From Phytohabitans sp036906915 (lineage in GTDB: Bacteria; Actinomycetota; Actinomycetes; Mycobacteriales; Micromonosporaceae), in NCBI RefSeq assembly GCF_036906915.1, contig NZ_JBAKHX010000010.1, positions 90,506 to 154,505 of the forward strand: a stretch of 64,000 nucleotides of DNA, read 5' to 3'. The notes below the pieces were generated by a model. It was not told where the DNA came from and made no database searches. It worked only from the letters and a program-made list of their open reading frames with translations. The position numbers were made by a program, and so were the translations under genes. This document shows positions 41,211 to 49,190 of this stretch, one piece after another; the first letter of the stretch is position 1, and the number at the start of each line of letters is the position of its first letter.

Positions 41211-42578
41211 TTAGTTGTGCCGCGCTGGCGCGGGACGGTCGCCGAGGAACTCCGGCACGCGGAATCTGACGAAGGCGGCCGAGTCCAGCCCGAGCGAGTC
41301 GGCGAGCGCCTGCATCCGGTGCGGTTCGGCCAGTGCGTCCCAGCGTCCGGTCTGGATGCGCTTCTCCATGGTGATCACCGCCGCGACCAGTTCGGCGGTC
41401 GTAAAGGTGCAGTGCCCGGCGTGCTCGGCGTACGCCTGTCGCAGCAGCACGGCGGAGCGGCTGTCGTGGACGTCTTCGACGTACTCCTCCACATGCTGCA
41501 CCGGGACGAGGGCATCGTCGGTGGTGTGCAGCGTGAGGACCGGCATGGCCAGCCGTCCGGTCAGCGTGGAGGTCCGGGCCATCCAGCGGTACGCGGCGAG
41601 ATCAGCCGTCACGCTGGCCGTACGCGTCAGCAGCTTCAGATCGGCGCGCAGATCGATACCGGCCTGCCGGTACAGCTGCGCCACCTTGGCAAAACGTCCC
41701 GACTCGGCCAGTTGCCGTCCGTAGTCGACGCCCTTGTTCCAGGTGGGGTTGCCGCCGGCGCTCTGCTCCATGTCGTAGCGGCCGAACACGATGAACGGCA
41801 GGATCGTGCGCAAGTTTTGGTACTGGCCCGCCACCTGCGCGTGGATGTCGTCGGGTGCCGGCTTCGGCTGCCCGGGAACCCACGTCGGTTCCTGGTACAG
41901 GGCCGTGATCAAGGCGGTCCGCGCGCGGCCTTCGGGGGTGGTCTGCGCCTGATCCAGGGCGGCCACCATCCGATCCGCGGTGGCGAAGGCTTCGGCTGGA
42001 TCGGTGAAGCGAACGAGCTTCACCTGCTGTCCCGCGAGCAGGAGCTGTGCGACCGCGTGCGCCCCGTCCAGCTGGTAGTTGTGCAGGTCGATCCCGCCGC
42101 CCATCAGGCCGCAGGTCGCGATCGCACCGTCGAGCACTCGACCGCCGCGCTCGGCGAGCTGTCCGGTGACCATGCCGCCGAACGAGGTGCCGAGCGCGAT
42201 GGTGCGATGTGGCTGGCCGATCAAGGCGGTGACCGCCCGCAGCGTGTCGAGCTGGTCGCTGGCGGCGGTGTCGGCGACCCACCCCGAGCGGGAGTACGAC
42301 GAGCCGGCCAGCGCGTAGCCGCGGGCCAGGAGGGCCTCGGCGGTGGCCGGACCGGGGCTGTTGACGGGCGGGTTGTCGGGGGTGGGGTTGTAGCCGTGGC
42401 TGTAGAGCAGGAGCGTGCCGTTCCAGTTCGCCGGCACGTCGGCGATCCAGGTCGCGCCGTTCGGCAGGGCCCCGTCGTACCGGGTTGTCGCCGCGGCCTG
42501 CGCCGTGGTGGGTACCAGTCCAAGCACGGCCAGCGAAGCGGTGAGCGTTGTGGCGAGCAGCCGTCGGAGAGTCCTCAT
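41211..42578 (-). CDS. Secreted alpha/beta hydrolase
   Basis: 455 residues. Signal peptide about 1-28 (LLATTLTASLAVLGLVP ... AQA). Alpha/beta hydrolase fold: oxyanion strand LLLYSHGYNP, nucleophile elbow GTSFGG (Ser near residue 130), late LTLHTTDDALVP carrying the acid residue, and EHAGHCTF with the probable catalytic His. Such exported hydrolases act on esters or amides outside the cell; the substrate is unknown. A promoter with good -35 and -10 boxes lies at 42641-42669 and GGAGG precedes the ATG. Confidence 0.82.
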   Translation of the reverse strand: MRTLRRLLATTLTASLAVLGLVPTTAQAAATTRYDGALPNGATWIADVPANWNGTLLLYSHGYNPTPDNPPVNSPGPATAEALLARGYALAGSSYSRSGWVADTAASDQLDTLRAVTALIGQPHRTIALGTSFGGMVTGQLAERGGRVLDGAIATCGLMGGGIDLHNYQLDGAHAVAQLLLAGQQVKLVRFTDPAEAFATADRMVAALDQAQTTPEGRARTALITALYQEPTWVPGQPKPAPDDIHAQVAGQYQNLRTILPFIVFGRYDMEQSAGGNPTWNKGVDYGRQLAESGRFAKVAQLYRQAGIDLRADLKLLTRTASVTADLAAYRWMARTSTLTGRLAMPVLTLHTTDDALVPVQHVEEYVEDVHDSRSAVLLRQAYAEHAGHCTFTTAELVAAVITMEKRIQTGRWDALAEPHRMQALADSLGLDSAAFVRFRVPEFLGDRPAPARHN

Positions 42579-42640
42579 GATGCGCTGCCTCCGTGGGGGG
42601 TATGGCGAGCGGCCTCGGTGGAGACTGTCAATAGACTCGG

Positions 42641-42669
42641 AAACTAGACAGGTTATCGACGTCCGTCAA
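42641..42669 (-). promoter_or_regulatory. Promoter of secreted hydrolase gene
   Basis: On the minus strand TTGACG (42669-42664), a 17-base spacer and TAGTTT (42646-42641) lie 63 bases upstream of the ATG. No operator symmetry is obvious. From here to 42984 nothing else is recognisable. Confidence 0.6.
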
Positions 42670-42984
42670 GAGAAAGGGCAAACATTGTCAGCAACCTTCC
42701 GGGGCGCCATACCCACTAGCTAACCCGATTTAGCCTCAAGCCGCTCCGTACAACCCCCGGTGAAGCCCTGGCAACGGGCACCGGATCTCGAAACGCCCAC
42801 TGGACCGGCGTTGCCGAATATCGCGCCAGCACAAGTCGTTGGGCGGATTCCCTCAGCCTGCGACCGCGTCCTCCACAGTAGACGGTACCGAGCCGGTCGA
42901 GAACCATATGGAACGTGCCCCTCTGGGGCCGGACGGGTGATCTGGGATCGTTTCCTACCAAAAATCCCTACCGTCCGGTCAGGG

Positions 42985-43016
42985 CACCTCTAGCCCATCG
43001 TTTGTGGCTAGAGGTG
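42985..43016. terminator. Perfect 11-base stem hairpin
   Basis: CACCTCTAGCC (42985-42995) and GGCTAGAGGTG (43006-43016) flank a ten-base loop. The element stands alone, 130 bases before a small ORF and 400 bases from the hydrolase start. It may be a terminator left by a deleted gene or the end of a mobile element. Confidence 0.45.
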
Positions 43017-43148
43017 GGAACGGTGGCGTAGGTTTAATCCTGCGCGGGAGGATCTCGATGGAGTACCAGACCCGGCTCTGCCAGTTTGCCGTTGGTCACA
43101 GCGGGGAGCATGGTTCGAAGAAACTGCCATGTTCGTAAGGAAGCGCCG

Positions 43149-43478
43149 ATGCCAGTAGACAATGACCATTCCGTGCAGCTTGACGTAAGCGCGTTGCTGG
43201 AGATGACGCACGAGACGATGATGGCGCGGTGGCGCCAGGGCCTGGTAACGCCCATGTCCCCGACGATCAGCACGTTCGCCAAGACCGACGGCTGTTGGTG
43301 GACGGCCAGCCAGGTCATGTGGCTTCGCGTTTCGCTTGCTGAGCACAACGAACGGCTCGACTTCCATCATGATCGCTTCGGAAGCACCGACCAGGCCAAA
43401 GGTCCGGCTACGACCGCTAGACCCAGCCCTTGGGACAAACGACCACCGCAGTCCCTCTTCGAGTCCCCGGCCCGTTAG
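43149..43478 (+). CDS. Hypothetical protein (doubtful)
   Basis: 109 residues from ATG 43149 with AAGGAAG upstream. The first 80 residues look protein-like (VQLDVSALLEMTHETMMARW, WWTASQVMWLRVSLAEHNER, then LDFHHDRFG), while the last 30 are low-complexity. Codon third positions are less GC-rich than in neighbours, suggesting recent acquisition or a non-coding frame. I do not recognise it. It is surrounded by decayed genes. Confidence 0.38.
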   Translation: MPVDNDHSVQLDVSALLEMTHETMMARWRQGLVTPMSPTISTFAKTDGCWWTASQVMWLRVSLAEHNERLDFHHDRFGSTDQAKGPATTARPSPWDKRPPQSLFESPAR

Positions 43479-44046
43479 GGCCCCTGGCATTCCCTGGTAC
43501 GAGCTGGCCCTGCCCGCTGACTACGCGCAGACCGGGCCGGGCTGTCCCGGCACTGACCTCCTGTCCACGAGCACGCGTCGCCGACGGTGACCCGGCCCGG
43601 CCGCTCAACTGTCGCGAGCACCCCGGAGGTGAGTCCGTGATGCTCGGCGAGCGTTTTCAGTAGATCGCTCCGCTCGACGGCCCGATCCTGCGCCATGTCA
43701 ACCATGACGCACCGGGTGAGCTGGCGGACCGGCCGCAGGACAACCTCGGGGCCGACTCGCATGGGGCGCCCCAACCAGTTCTCTTCGGGGAAGCCGCTGC
43801 CGGCGAGGTCGACCAGGAGGTTGGCTCGGAACCGCAGCGGGTCGACGTCCATGCCGCCCGGCTCGCCGCCGGTCAGCTCGGTCAAGCGGCGTAGTGCGGC
43901 TGTGGTGATGAGGCTGGCCGGGCCCTCGTCATGGTGTGGGCCCATAACCGGTCGCCAACCAGGCCGCGCTCACCTACCTCAGCAGCTGGCACCACTTCCC
44001 CGAGCATCGACTTGACCGGGTAGCGGCGGATCTCGGCAACCTTCAC
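43475..44046 (-). pseudogene. Frameshifted MOSC domain protein
   Basis: A GTG at 44044-44046 opens VKVAEIRRYPVKSMLGEVVP and EVGERGLVGDRLWA, the N-terminal MOSC_N sequence. The frame then breaks near 43925. Another frame continues HHDEGPASLITTAALRRLTE, RFRANLLVDLAGSGFPEENW and RQLTRCVMVDMAQ, ending with GRVTVGD, the MOSC sulfur-carrier domain (with the conserved RC). About 80 residues between the two parts are missing. Intact MOSC proteins of this type detoxify N-hydroxylated compounds or carry sulfur. Confidence 0.75.
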
Positions 44047-44100
44047 AGGCCGAGAGTAGGAGATCGGTGCAGACGCCCGACTGCGCTTCCTCGGTGGGGT

Positions 44101-45150
44101 TCAGCCGGTGGCGCTGGCTCGGCGTGCCGCGCGTTCGGCGCGGGCCGGTGCGCCTACCTGGTGCAGGTGTTCCAAGGCCTGGCGGTAGGAGGTGATGAGG
44201 CTGGTTTGTTCGTAGGCGACGCCGATTTCGGCGCAGTATGCCTGCACGATCGGCTGGGCCTTGCGCAGGTTCGGGGCCGGCATGGCGGGGAACAAGTGGT
44301 GCTCGATCTGGTAGTTCAGGCCGCCGAGCGCCACGTCAGTCAGCCAGCCGCCGCGGACGTTGCGAGAGGTCACTACCTGCTTGCGCAGAAAGTCCTCGTC
44401 GCCGGCCGGGTGCGGCATGCCCTTGTGGTTGGGTGCGAACGTCATGCCGAGGTAGACGCCGAACAGCGCCTGGTGCAGGAGCAGGAAGGCGATGGCTTGC
44501 AGCGGCGACAGTACGATCAGCAGTGCTGAGAGATAGCCGACGGCGTGCAGGATCAGCAGTGTGCCTTCCAGACGGCGGCGCTTCACCGTGCCGTTGCGCA
44601 AGGCCTTGACGCTGGAGATTTTCAGGTCGGCGGCGAGCAGGGTGAGCAGCGGGAAGAACAGCGCCGCCTGATGGCGGGTGATGAAGCCCTTCAGCCCCCG
44701 CCGTCCCAGGGCCGAGGTCGTGGCCCAGATGAGCACCTCGGGCGCGACGTCCGGATCGAGGTCGTCGTGGTTTGGGTTGTTGTGGTGGCGGGTGTGCTTG
44801 TCCATCCACCAGCCGTAGCTCATCCCGATGCCGAGGTTTCCGGCGAGCCGTCCGGCGACCTCGCTGGGGCGTTTGGTGCGAAACACCTGGCGGTGTGCCA
44901 GGTCGTGTGCCACGAGTCCGATCTGGGTGAACGTGACGGCGAGGAACACGGCCGTGATCATCTGCCACCAGGACGAGCCAATGACGAAGAACGCGGTCCA
45001 GCCGCCGAGGAACATGAGCGTGACGACGCTCAGCCGCGCGATGTAGTAGGCGGGCCGGCGCCGCATCAGCCCTTCGCCGTTGATCCGGCGGGACAGCGCG
45101 GCGAAGTCACTGCCGGTCGTTGACCGCGACGGCGTCATGGTGATCGTCAT
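44101..45150 (-). CDS. Membrane fatty acid (acyl-CoA/acyl-lipid) desaturase
   Basis: 349 residues with four membrane segments and the three His boxes of membrane desaturases: HDLAH near 83-87, HTRHHNN near 117-123, and QIEHHLFP near 288-295. These bind the diiron centre. QIEHH with the third-box Gln is typical of front-end type or linoleoyl-CoA-like desaturases in actinobacteria. It introduces a cis double bond into membrane acyl chains. It is divergent from a DesK/DesR-like two-component system, as desaturase genes often are, suggesting thermosensory control. A TATAAG sits directly before the ATG on its strand. Confidence 0.93.
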   Translation of the reverse strand: MTITMTPSRSTTGSDFAALSRRINGEGLMRRRPAYYIARLSVVTLMFLGGWTAFFVIGSSWWQMITAVFLAVTFTQIGLVAHDLAHRQVFRTKRPSEVAGRLAGNLGIGMSYGWWMDKHTRHHNNPNHDDLDPDVAPEVLIWATTSALGRRGLKGFITRHQAALFFPLLTLLAADLKISSVKALRNGTVKRRRLEGTLLILHAVGYLSALLIVLSPLQAIAFLLLHQALFGVYLGMTFAPNHKGMPHPAGDEDFLRKQVVTSRNVRGGWLTDVALGGLNYQIEHHLFPAMPAPNLRKAQPIVQAYCAEIGVAYEQTSLITSYRQALEHLHQVGAPARAERAARRASATG

Positions 45151-45205
45151 GCTTATATCAAACCGGCCGTTGGCCGCAGCGTCAGGAGCGCTAGGTCCTG
45201 CGGCC

Positions 45206-45225
45206 TGGTGGTGCTAGCACCACCA
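45206..45225. promoter_or_regulatory. 20-base perfect palindrome between desaturase and two-component genes
   Basis: TGGTGGTGCTAGCACCACCA is its own reverse complement. It lies in the 108-base divergent gap, 56 bases from the desaturase start and 34 bases from the kinase start, where a dimeric NarL-type regulator such as the adjacent response regulator could control both genes. Confidence 0.6.
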
Positions 45226-45258
45226 TTGAACCGCGTGCCAGTGGGCACAATATGATCT

Positions 45259-46566
45259 GTGCAGATGCCTGAGGCCAGAGCGCGGCTGGGGCGGTGGGTT
45301 CGGCGTGGCGTGCGCTCCGTGCTGGGCGCTTTGGCAGCGATCGGCCTGGCATTCACCAATTTGCCGCTGTTCGCCGCATCGGTTGTCGCGTTCGCCCTGG
45401 CGCCGGTGCCGTTCCTCGGTCTCGCGCTGGCGCCGTGGACGATGACGCTGGTCCGGATGCGCGCCGATCTTGAACGCAGGCGTGCCTCGCGGACCGGTGT
45501 CCTGGTGACCCGTCCGTACCATCCGCCCCCGGAACGGGCCGTGGCCGGCGGCTGGCAGCGCTTCCGGTGGACCGTGACAGACCCAGCTACCTGGCGCGAC
45601 CTGGCCTGGCTCCTGCCCGGCGCGATCGTCGGCTTCACCCTCGGGACGATCGCTGTGGTCGTGCCGCTGTACGGGCTCGCGGGTCTGACGTTGACGCCGT
45701 CGTGGATCTGGCTCCACACCGGCTGGTACGGCTACGGCGCCGTCTGGTCCATCGACTCGTTCGGCGAAAGCCTACTCTGCGTACCGCAGGGCGCCGTCAT
45801 CCTCGCCGCCGGCCTCTGGGCGGCACCGTGGCTGCGCCGAGTGGATGCCCTCTTCGCCCGGCTCTTCCTCGCGCCCACCAAGACCGCCGAGCTGCGGCTA
45901 CGCGTCACCCAGCTGACCCTCACGCGCGCTGACACGGTGGACGCCCAAGCGGCCGAGCTGCGCCGCATCGAACGTGACCTACACGACGGCGTCCAGGCGC
46001 GCCTCGTCTCGCTGAACATGGTGATCGGCCTAGCCGACGCACGCATCGACCGGAACCCCGCCGAGGCACACAAGCTGCTGGCCGAAGCACGTGAATCCAG
46101 CGGCGCGGCGCTGGTCGAGCTGCGGCACCTCGTGCGCGGCATTCACCCGCCGGTGCTCGCCGAACGTGGACTCGGCGGCGCCGTCCGCGCACTGGCACTC
46201 AGCCTGCCAGTCCCGATCACGATCGATATCGACCTGCCGGGACGGCCCGACACGCCCGTCGAGTCCGCGGCGTACTTCGCCGTCGCAGAGGCGCTGACCA
46301 ACATGATCCGGCACAGCCGCGCCCATACCGGATCAGTTTCCGTTCGGCACGCGAACGGCACGCTGACCATGGTGGTCACCGACGACGGCGCGGGAGGTGC
46401 GAACCCGGCCGCCGGTACTGGGCTACAAGGTATCCAACGCCGCCTCGCCGCATTCGATGGCACGATGGCACTGTCGAGCCCGCCCGGGGGACCCACTGTC
46501 ATCACCATGGAGCTGCCGTGCGCGTTGTCATCGCCGAGGACCACGCCCTTCTCCGCGACGGACTGA
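45259..46566 (+). CDS. Sensor histidine kinase, NarL/DesK type
   Basis: 435 residues. Four to five membrane segments in the first 200 residues, including two just before the kinase core (about 120-145 and 175-192), then HisKA_3 dimerisation motif IERDLHDGVQARLV with phospho-acceptor His242, and a HATPase domain (YFAVAEALTNMIRHSRA, VTDDGAGG, GTGLQGIQRRL). A short extracytoplasmic part suggests intramembrane sensing as in DesK. The downstream regulator overlaps by 49 bases, and the divergent gene is a desaturase, so membrane fluidity is a reasonable signal (inference). An ATG two codons later is an alternative start. Confidence 0.9.
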   Translation: MQMPEARARLGRWVRRGVRSVLGALAAIGLAFTNLPLFAASVVAFALAPVPFLGLALAPWTMTLVRMRADLERRRASRTGVLVTRPYHPPPERAVAGGWQRFRWTVTDPATWRDLAWLLPGAIVGFTLGTIAVVVPLYGLAGLTLTPSWIWLHTGWYGYGAVWSIDSFGESLLCVPQGAVILAAGLWAAPWLRRVDALFARLFLAPTKTAELRLRVTQLTLTRADTVDAQAAELRRIERDLHDGVQARLVSLNMVIGLADARIDRNPAEAHKLLAEARESSGAALVELRHLVRGIHPPVLAERGLGGAVRALALSLPVPITIDIDLPGRPDTPVESAAYFAVAEALTNMIRHSRAHTGSVSVRHANGTLTMVVTDDGAGGANPAAGTGLQGIQRRLAAFDGTMALSSPPGGPTVITMELPCALSSPRTTPFSATD

Positions 46567-47153
46567 CCCGCCTGCTGCAGGCGTCCGACTTCGACGTCGT
46601 CGCGGCCGTCGACAACGGCCCGGCCCTGCTACCCGCCCTGCTCACCCACAAGCCCCACGTGGCGATCGTCGATGTCCGCCTCCCGCCGACATTCACCGAC
46701 GAAGGCCTGCAGGCCGCGATCGCTGCCCGCACCCAGATACCCGGCCTACCGATCCTCATGCTCTCCCAGCACGTCGAGCCCATGTATGCCCGCGAGCTCC
46801 TGGGCACCGCGGACGGCGGGGTGGGCTACCTGCTCAAGGATCGCGTGTCCGACATTGGCGAATTCATCGACGCCGTCCGCCGGGTCGCCGACGGCGGCAC
46901 CGCCATGGACCCCGAAGTGATCTCGCAACTACTCGTCCGCCGAGAGCCGCTGGCGGTGCTCACCGCCCGGGAACGTGAAGTGCTCGGTGTAATGGCCGAA
47001 GGCCGCTCCAACGCCGCGATCGCGGCCAAACTCCGCATCACAGAGAAGGCGGTGAGCAAACACATCAACAACATCCTCACCAAACTGGACATGCCGCCCT
47101 CTGACGATGACAACCGCCGCGTCCTAGCCGTCCTGGCATACCTCAACGCCTGA
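46518..47153 (+). CDS. Response regulator, NarL/LuxR type
   Basis: 211 residues from a GTG. Receiver domain with Asp7-Asp8-like acidic pocket (VVIAEDHALLRDG) and phosphorylation site Asp52 (VAIVDVRLPP), conserved Lys in YLLKDRV, and a C-terminal LuxR helix-turn-helix (LTAREREVLGVMAEGRSNAA, then KAVSKHINNILTKL). Partner of the overlapping kinase gene. A 20-base palindrome upstream of the kinase is a candidate binding site. Confidence 0.93.
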   Translation: MRVVIAEDHALLRDGLTRLLQASDFDVVAAVDNGPALLPALLTHKPHVAIVDVRLPPTFTDEGLQAAIAARTQIPGLPILMLSQHVEPMYARELLGTADGGVGYLLKDRVSDIGEFIDAVRRVADGGTAMDPEVISQLLVRREPLAVLTAREREVLGVMAEGRSNAAIAAKLRITEKAVSKHINNILTKLDMPPSDDDNRRVLAVLAYLNA

Positions 47154-47182
47154 ACGGCTCAAAGAAGGAAACAGCGCACGAT

Positions 47183-47503
47183 GTCAAGCGGGTATGGGAG
47201 ACGGATCCGTCGCTGCGCCACAACGAACTCCATGCCGCGTTCGCCGACGTCTGGTGCGCTCTCCCGAAGGTCCTTTTCAGCCGCAAGCTCGACAGCGTCC
47301 AGGGCAATGCTGGCCGCGGCAGCGATCGGGCTCGGCCTCGTCGACGACCTGCGCATGTTCCGCTATCCGGTCGTCGTCGGTGGCGGCGCGCCCTTCCTGC
47401 CGCCGGTCACCGAACACGTTCGGCTAGACCTGGCCGAGACCAGGACATTCGGCTCGCGCTGATCTACGAGCGCTACATGCGCGCCCGCGATGAGTCGGAC
47501 TGA
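47183..47503 (+). pseudogene. Dihydrofolate-reductase-family (RibD C-terminal) remnant
   Basis: The frame from 47183 reads VWETDPSLRHNELHAAFADV and CALPKVLFSRKLDSVQGNA. A second frame reads IGLGLVDDLRMFRYPVVVGG and PFLPPVTEHVRLDLAETRTF, and the first frame resumes IYERYMRARDESD to the stop at 47501-47503. Together these are the C-terminal half of the small DHFR-like proteins common in actinobacteria, with about 30 residues deleted in the middle, two frameshifts and no N-terminal half. Confidence 0.75.
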
Positions 47504-47524
47504 CACCGCCGATGCCGCCGAGCC

Positions 47525-47950
47525 TCAGCTCGCGACCAGCCCCAGCTGACGCTGAAATTCCAGTTCGTCGAAGTAGAGATGATGCTCGGTGATCTTCCCG
47601 TTCTCGACGGTCGCGATGTCGACGCTACGGATCTTGATCTGCTTCCCGGTCGGCTCCATGCTCTCGCCCGTGGGCAACTGCAGGGACCCGGTGTTCGTAC
47701 CGATGAAGTAACCCTCGTCGACCGCCTTGTTGCCCGACTCGACCTTGCTGATCTCTTCCCACCTGCCGTCCGGGAAACCGTCGATGAACTGACGCCAGTA
47801 GTCCGCTATCTGTTGACGTCCCTTGACCTCACCTGCGTCCGGAGTCACCACGACTGCGTCGTCGGAGTAGCACGCCAACGTCGCGTCGACATCGTGAGCC
47901 TCCAGGGCCGCCGCGGTCATCCGGTCCAGTAGTTCGCGAGCCTGTCCCAT
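47525..47950 (-). CDS. SnoaL-like/NTF2-family protein
   Basis: 141 residues from ATG 47950, which follows a GGGGGTGG ribosome-binding region; an ATG seven codons upstream is less likely. Sequence YSDDAVVVTPDAGEVKGRQQ, IADYWRQFIDGFPDG and SVDIATVENGKITEHHLYFD is the cone-shaped alpha+beta barrel of SnoaL/NTF2-like proteins, which include polyketide cyclases, isomerases and many with unknown ligands. No active-site assignment is possible. It stands alone, convergent with the DHFR remnant. Confidence 0.85.
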   Translation of the reverse strand: MGQARELLDRMTAAALEAHDVDATLACYSDDAVVVTPDAGEVKGRQQIADYWRQFIDGFPDGRWEEISKVESGNKAVDEGYFIGTNTGSLQLPTGESMEPTGKQIKIRSVDIATVENGKITEHHLYFDELEFQRQLGLVAS

Positions 47951-48110
47951 GACGCCACCCCCCTCGCGCATTCATTATCCTCGCGTTTTCCCTGGTCGGG
48001 AAGGTTTCAAGGCAATCGGCCAGTGCCCCGGCAAGGTCGCGGCCGAGTGCGGCTGTTCGCCAACCTCCAGGATCGGCAGGCTGGTGGCCGAACGATCGGG
48101 CCGGCGAGGG

Positions 48111-48965
48111 CTACCGCGCGGTGGCGAACGTCTGGCGGATCGTGCCGATGTTCTCGATCTCGCTCTCCAGCACGTCGCCCGGCTGGATGAACACCGGCGG
48201 GTTGCGGACCCGGCCCACACCCTCCGGCGTACCGGTAAAGATGAGATCGCCCGGCAGGAGCGTCACGATGCCGGACAGGTAGGCAACGATCTCCGGGACG
48301 GCGAAGATCATGCTGGAGGTTCGGTCCCGCTGGACGGTGTTTCCGTTCAGGCGGCAGGTCAGGGCGATGTCATCCGGGTTGTCGAACTCATCCGCGGTCA
48401 CCAGGACCGGGCCCAGCGGCGCGAACCCGGGGAACGACTTACCGAGTGAGAACTGTGGAGCCGGCGGTCGGTGCTGCATGATTCGCTCGGACAGGTCCTG
48501 TCCCACGGTGAGGCCGGCGACATACTCCCACCCGCTCTCGACGCCGACCGGGCCGGGCGTTCGCCGGCCGACCACCGCCACCAGCTCGATCTCCCAGTCC
48601 ACATTGCCCTTCGGCAGGATCACCTCGGCGTACGGTCCAGTGATCGACGTGGGAAATTTGGTGAACACGACCGGCGCGTCGGGCAACCCGCCCAGGCCAC
48701 CCTCGGCGACATGCTTGGCGTAGTTGAGGCCGAGCGCGAACACCTGCGCCGGCCGCGGCGATGGGGCGCGCAGCAGCCCTGGATCCACCTCGAAGTCCAT
48801 CAGAGCCGACGGTGACTGCCGGCTCCACCAATCGCGGAATTCGTCCCAGCGCCCGTAGACGGTCGACATGTCGGCGGCGAACCGGCCGCCGCTGGCCCGC
48901 TCCACGTCGATGCCGCGCCCGGCCACCAGCACCGTCAGCCGGCCGTCGTGGTTGGCGATCCTCAT
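48111..48965 (-). CDS. Fumarylacetoacetate hydrolase family protein
   Basis: 284 residues from ATG 48965. FAH fold motifs: FALGLNYAKHVAEGG, WEIELVAVVGRRTPGPVG (metal-binding Glu/Asp), FSLGKSFPGFAPLGP and the C-terminal FTGTPEGVGRVRNPP. Members hydrolyse or decarboxylate beta-diketo acids or hydrate 2-hydroxy-dienoates in aromatic and sugar-acid catabolism, using a divalent metal. The divergent GntR gene and the paired operator sites in between suggest induction by a pathway intermediate; the pathway itself is not represented in the window. Confidence 0.9.
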   Translation of the reverse strand: MRIANHDGRLTVLVAGRGIDVERASGGRFAADMSTVYGRWDEFRDWWSRQSPSALMDFEVDPGLLRAPSPRPAQVFALGLNYAKHVAEGGLGGLPDAPVVFTKFPTSITGPYAEVILPKGNVDWEIELVAVVGRRTPGPVGVESGWEYVAGLTVGQDLSERIMQHRPPAPQFSLGKSFPGFAPLGPVLVTADEFDNPDDIALTCRLNGNTVQRDRTSSMIFAVPEIVAYLSGIVTLLPGDLIFTGTPEGVGRVRNPPVFIQPGDVLESEIENIGTIRQTFATAR

Positions 48966-48993
48966 CGGTCTCCCTCTACGAAGTAAACGATCA

Positions 48994-49056
48994 GATATTA
49001 TCGAATCGTCTCTGACCAGGGAAATGGTTGACCGGAATTCGATATTATCGTAAGTT
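48994..49056. promoter_or_regulatory. Divergent control region with two GATATTATC operators
   Basis: The inverted repeat GATA-T-TATC occurs at 48994-49002 and 49041-49049, 47 bases apart, in a strikingly AT-rich stretch. The second copy lies inside the 17-base spacer of a promoter TTGACC (49028-49033)/TAAGTT (49051-49056) reading toward the GntR gene. The first copy overlaps the region where the divergent hydrolase promoter must be. A FadR-type GntR dimer is the likely ligand. Confidence 0.65.
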
Positions 49057-49190
49057 GCCCGAACGAGCGGCCAGCGATGCGCTTCCGCACGGATCCAGAC
49101 CGGCCGGCTCGGCGGCACGCGGCACCGGTAATCGTGGCGACGTCATCAGTGAGGCCGCCGGGGCACCGGCCAACCGAGGAGGACGGACGA

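Noticed and set aside
43430..43490. TTCGAGTCCCCGG resembling a tRNA 3' part
   Set aside because: The required complementary stem (CGGGG) is not present before the loop and no cloverleaf can be drawn.
43008..43490. Minus-strand frame of 160 codons opposite the small ORF at 43149
   Set aside because: No ribosome-binding site, no family motif; the plus-strand ORF is the better, though still weak, candidate.
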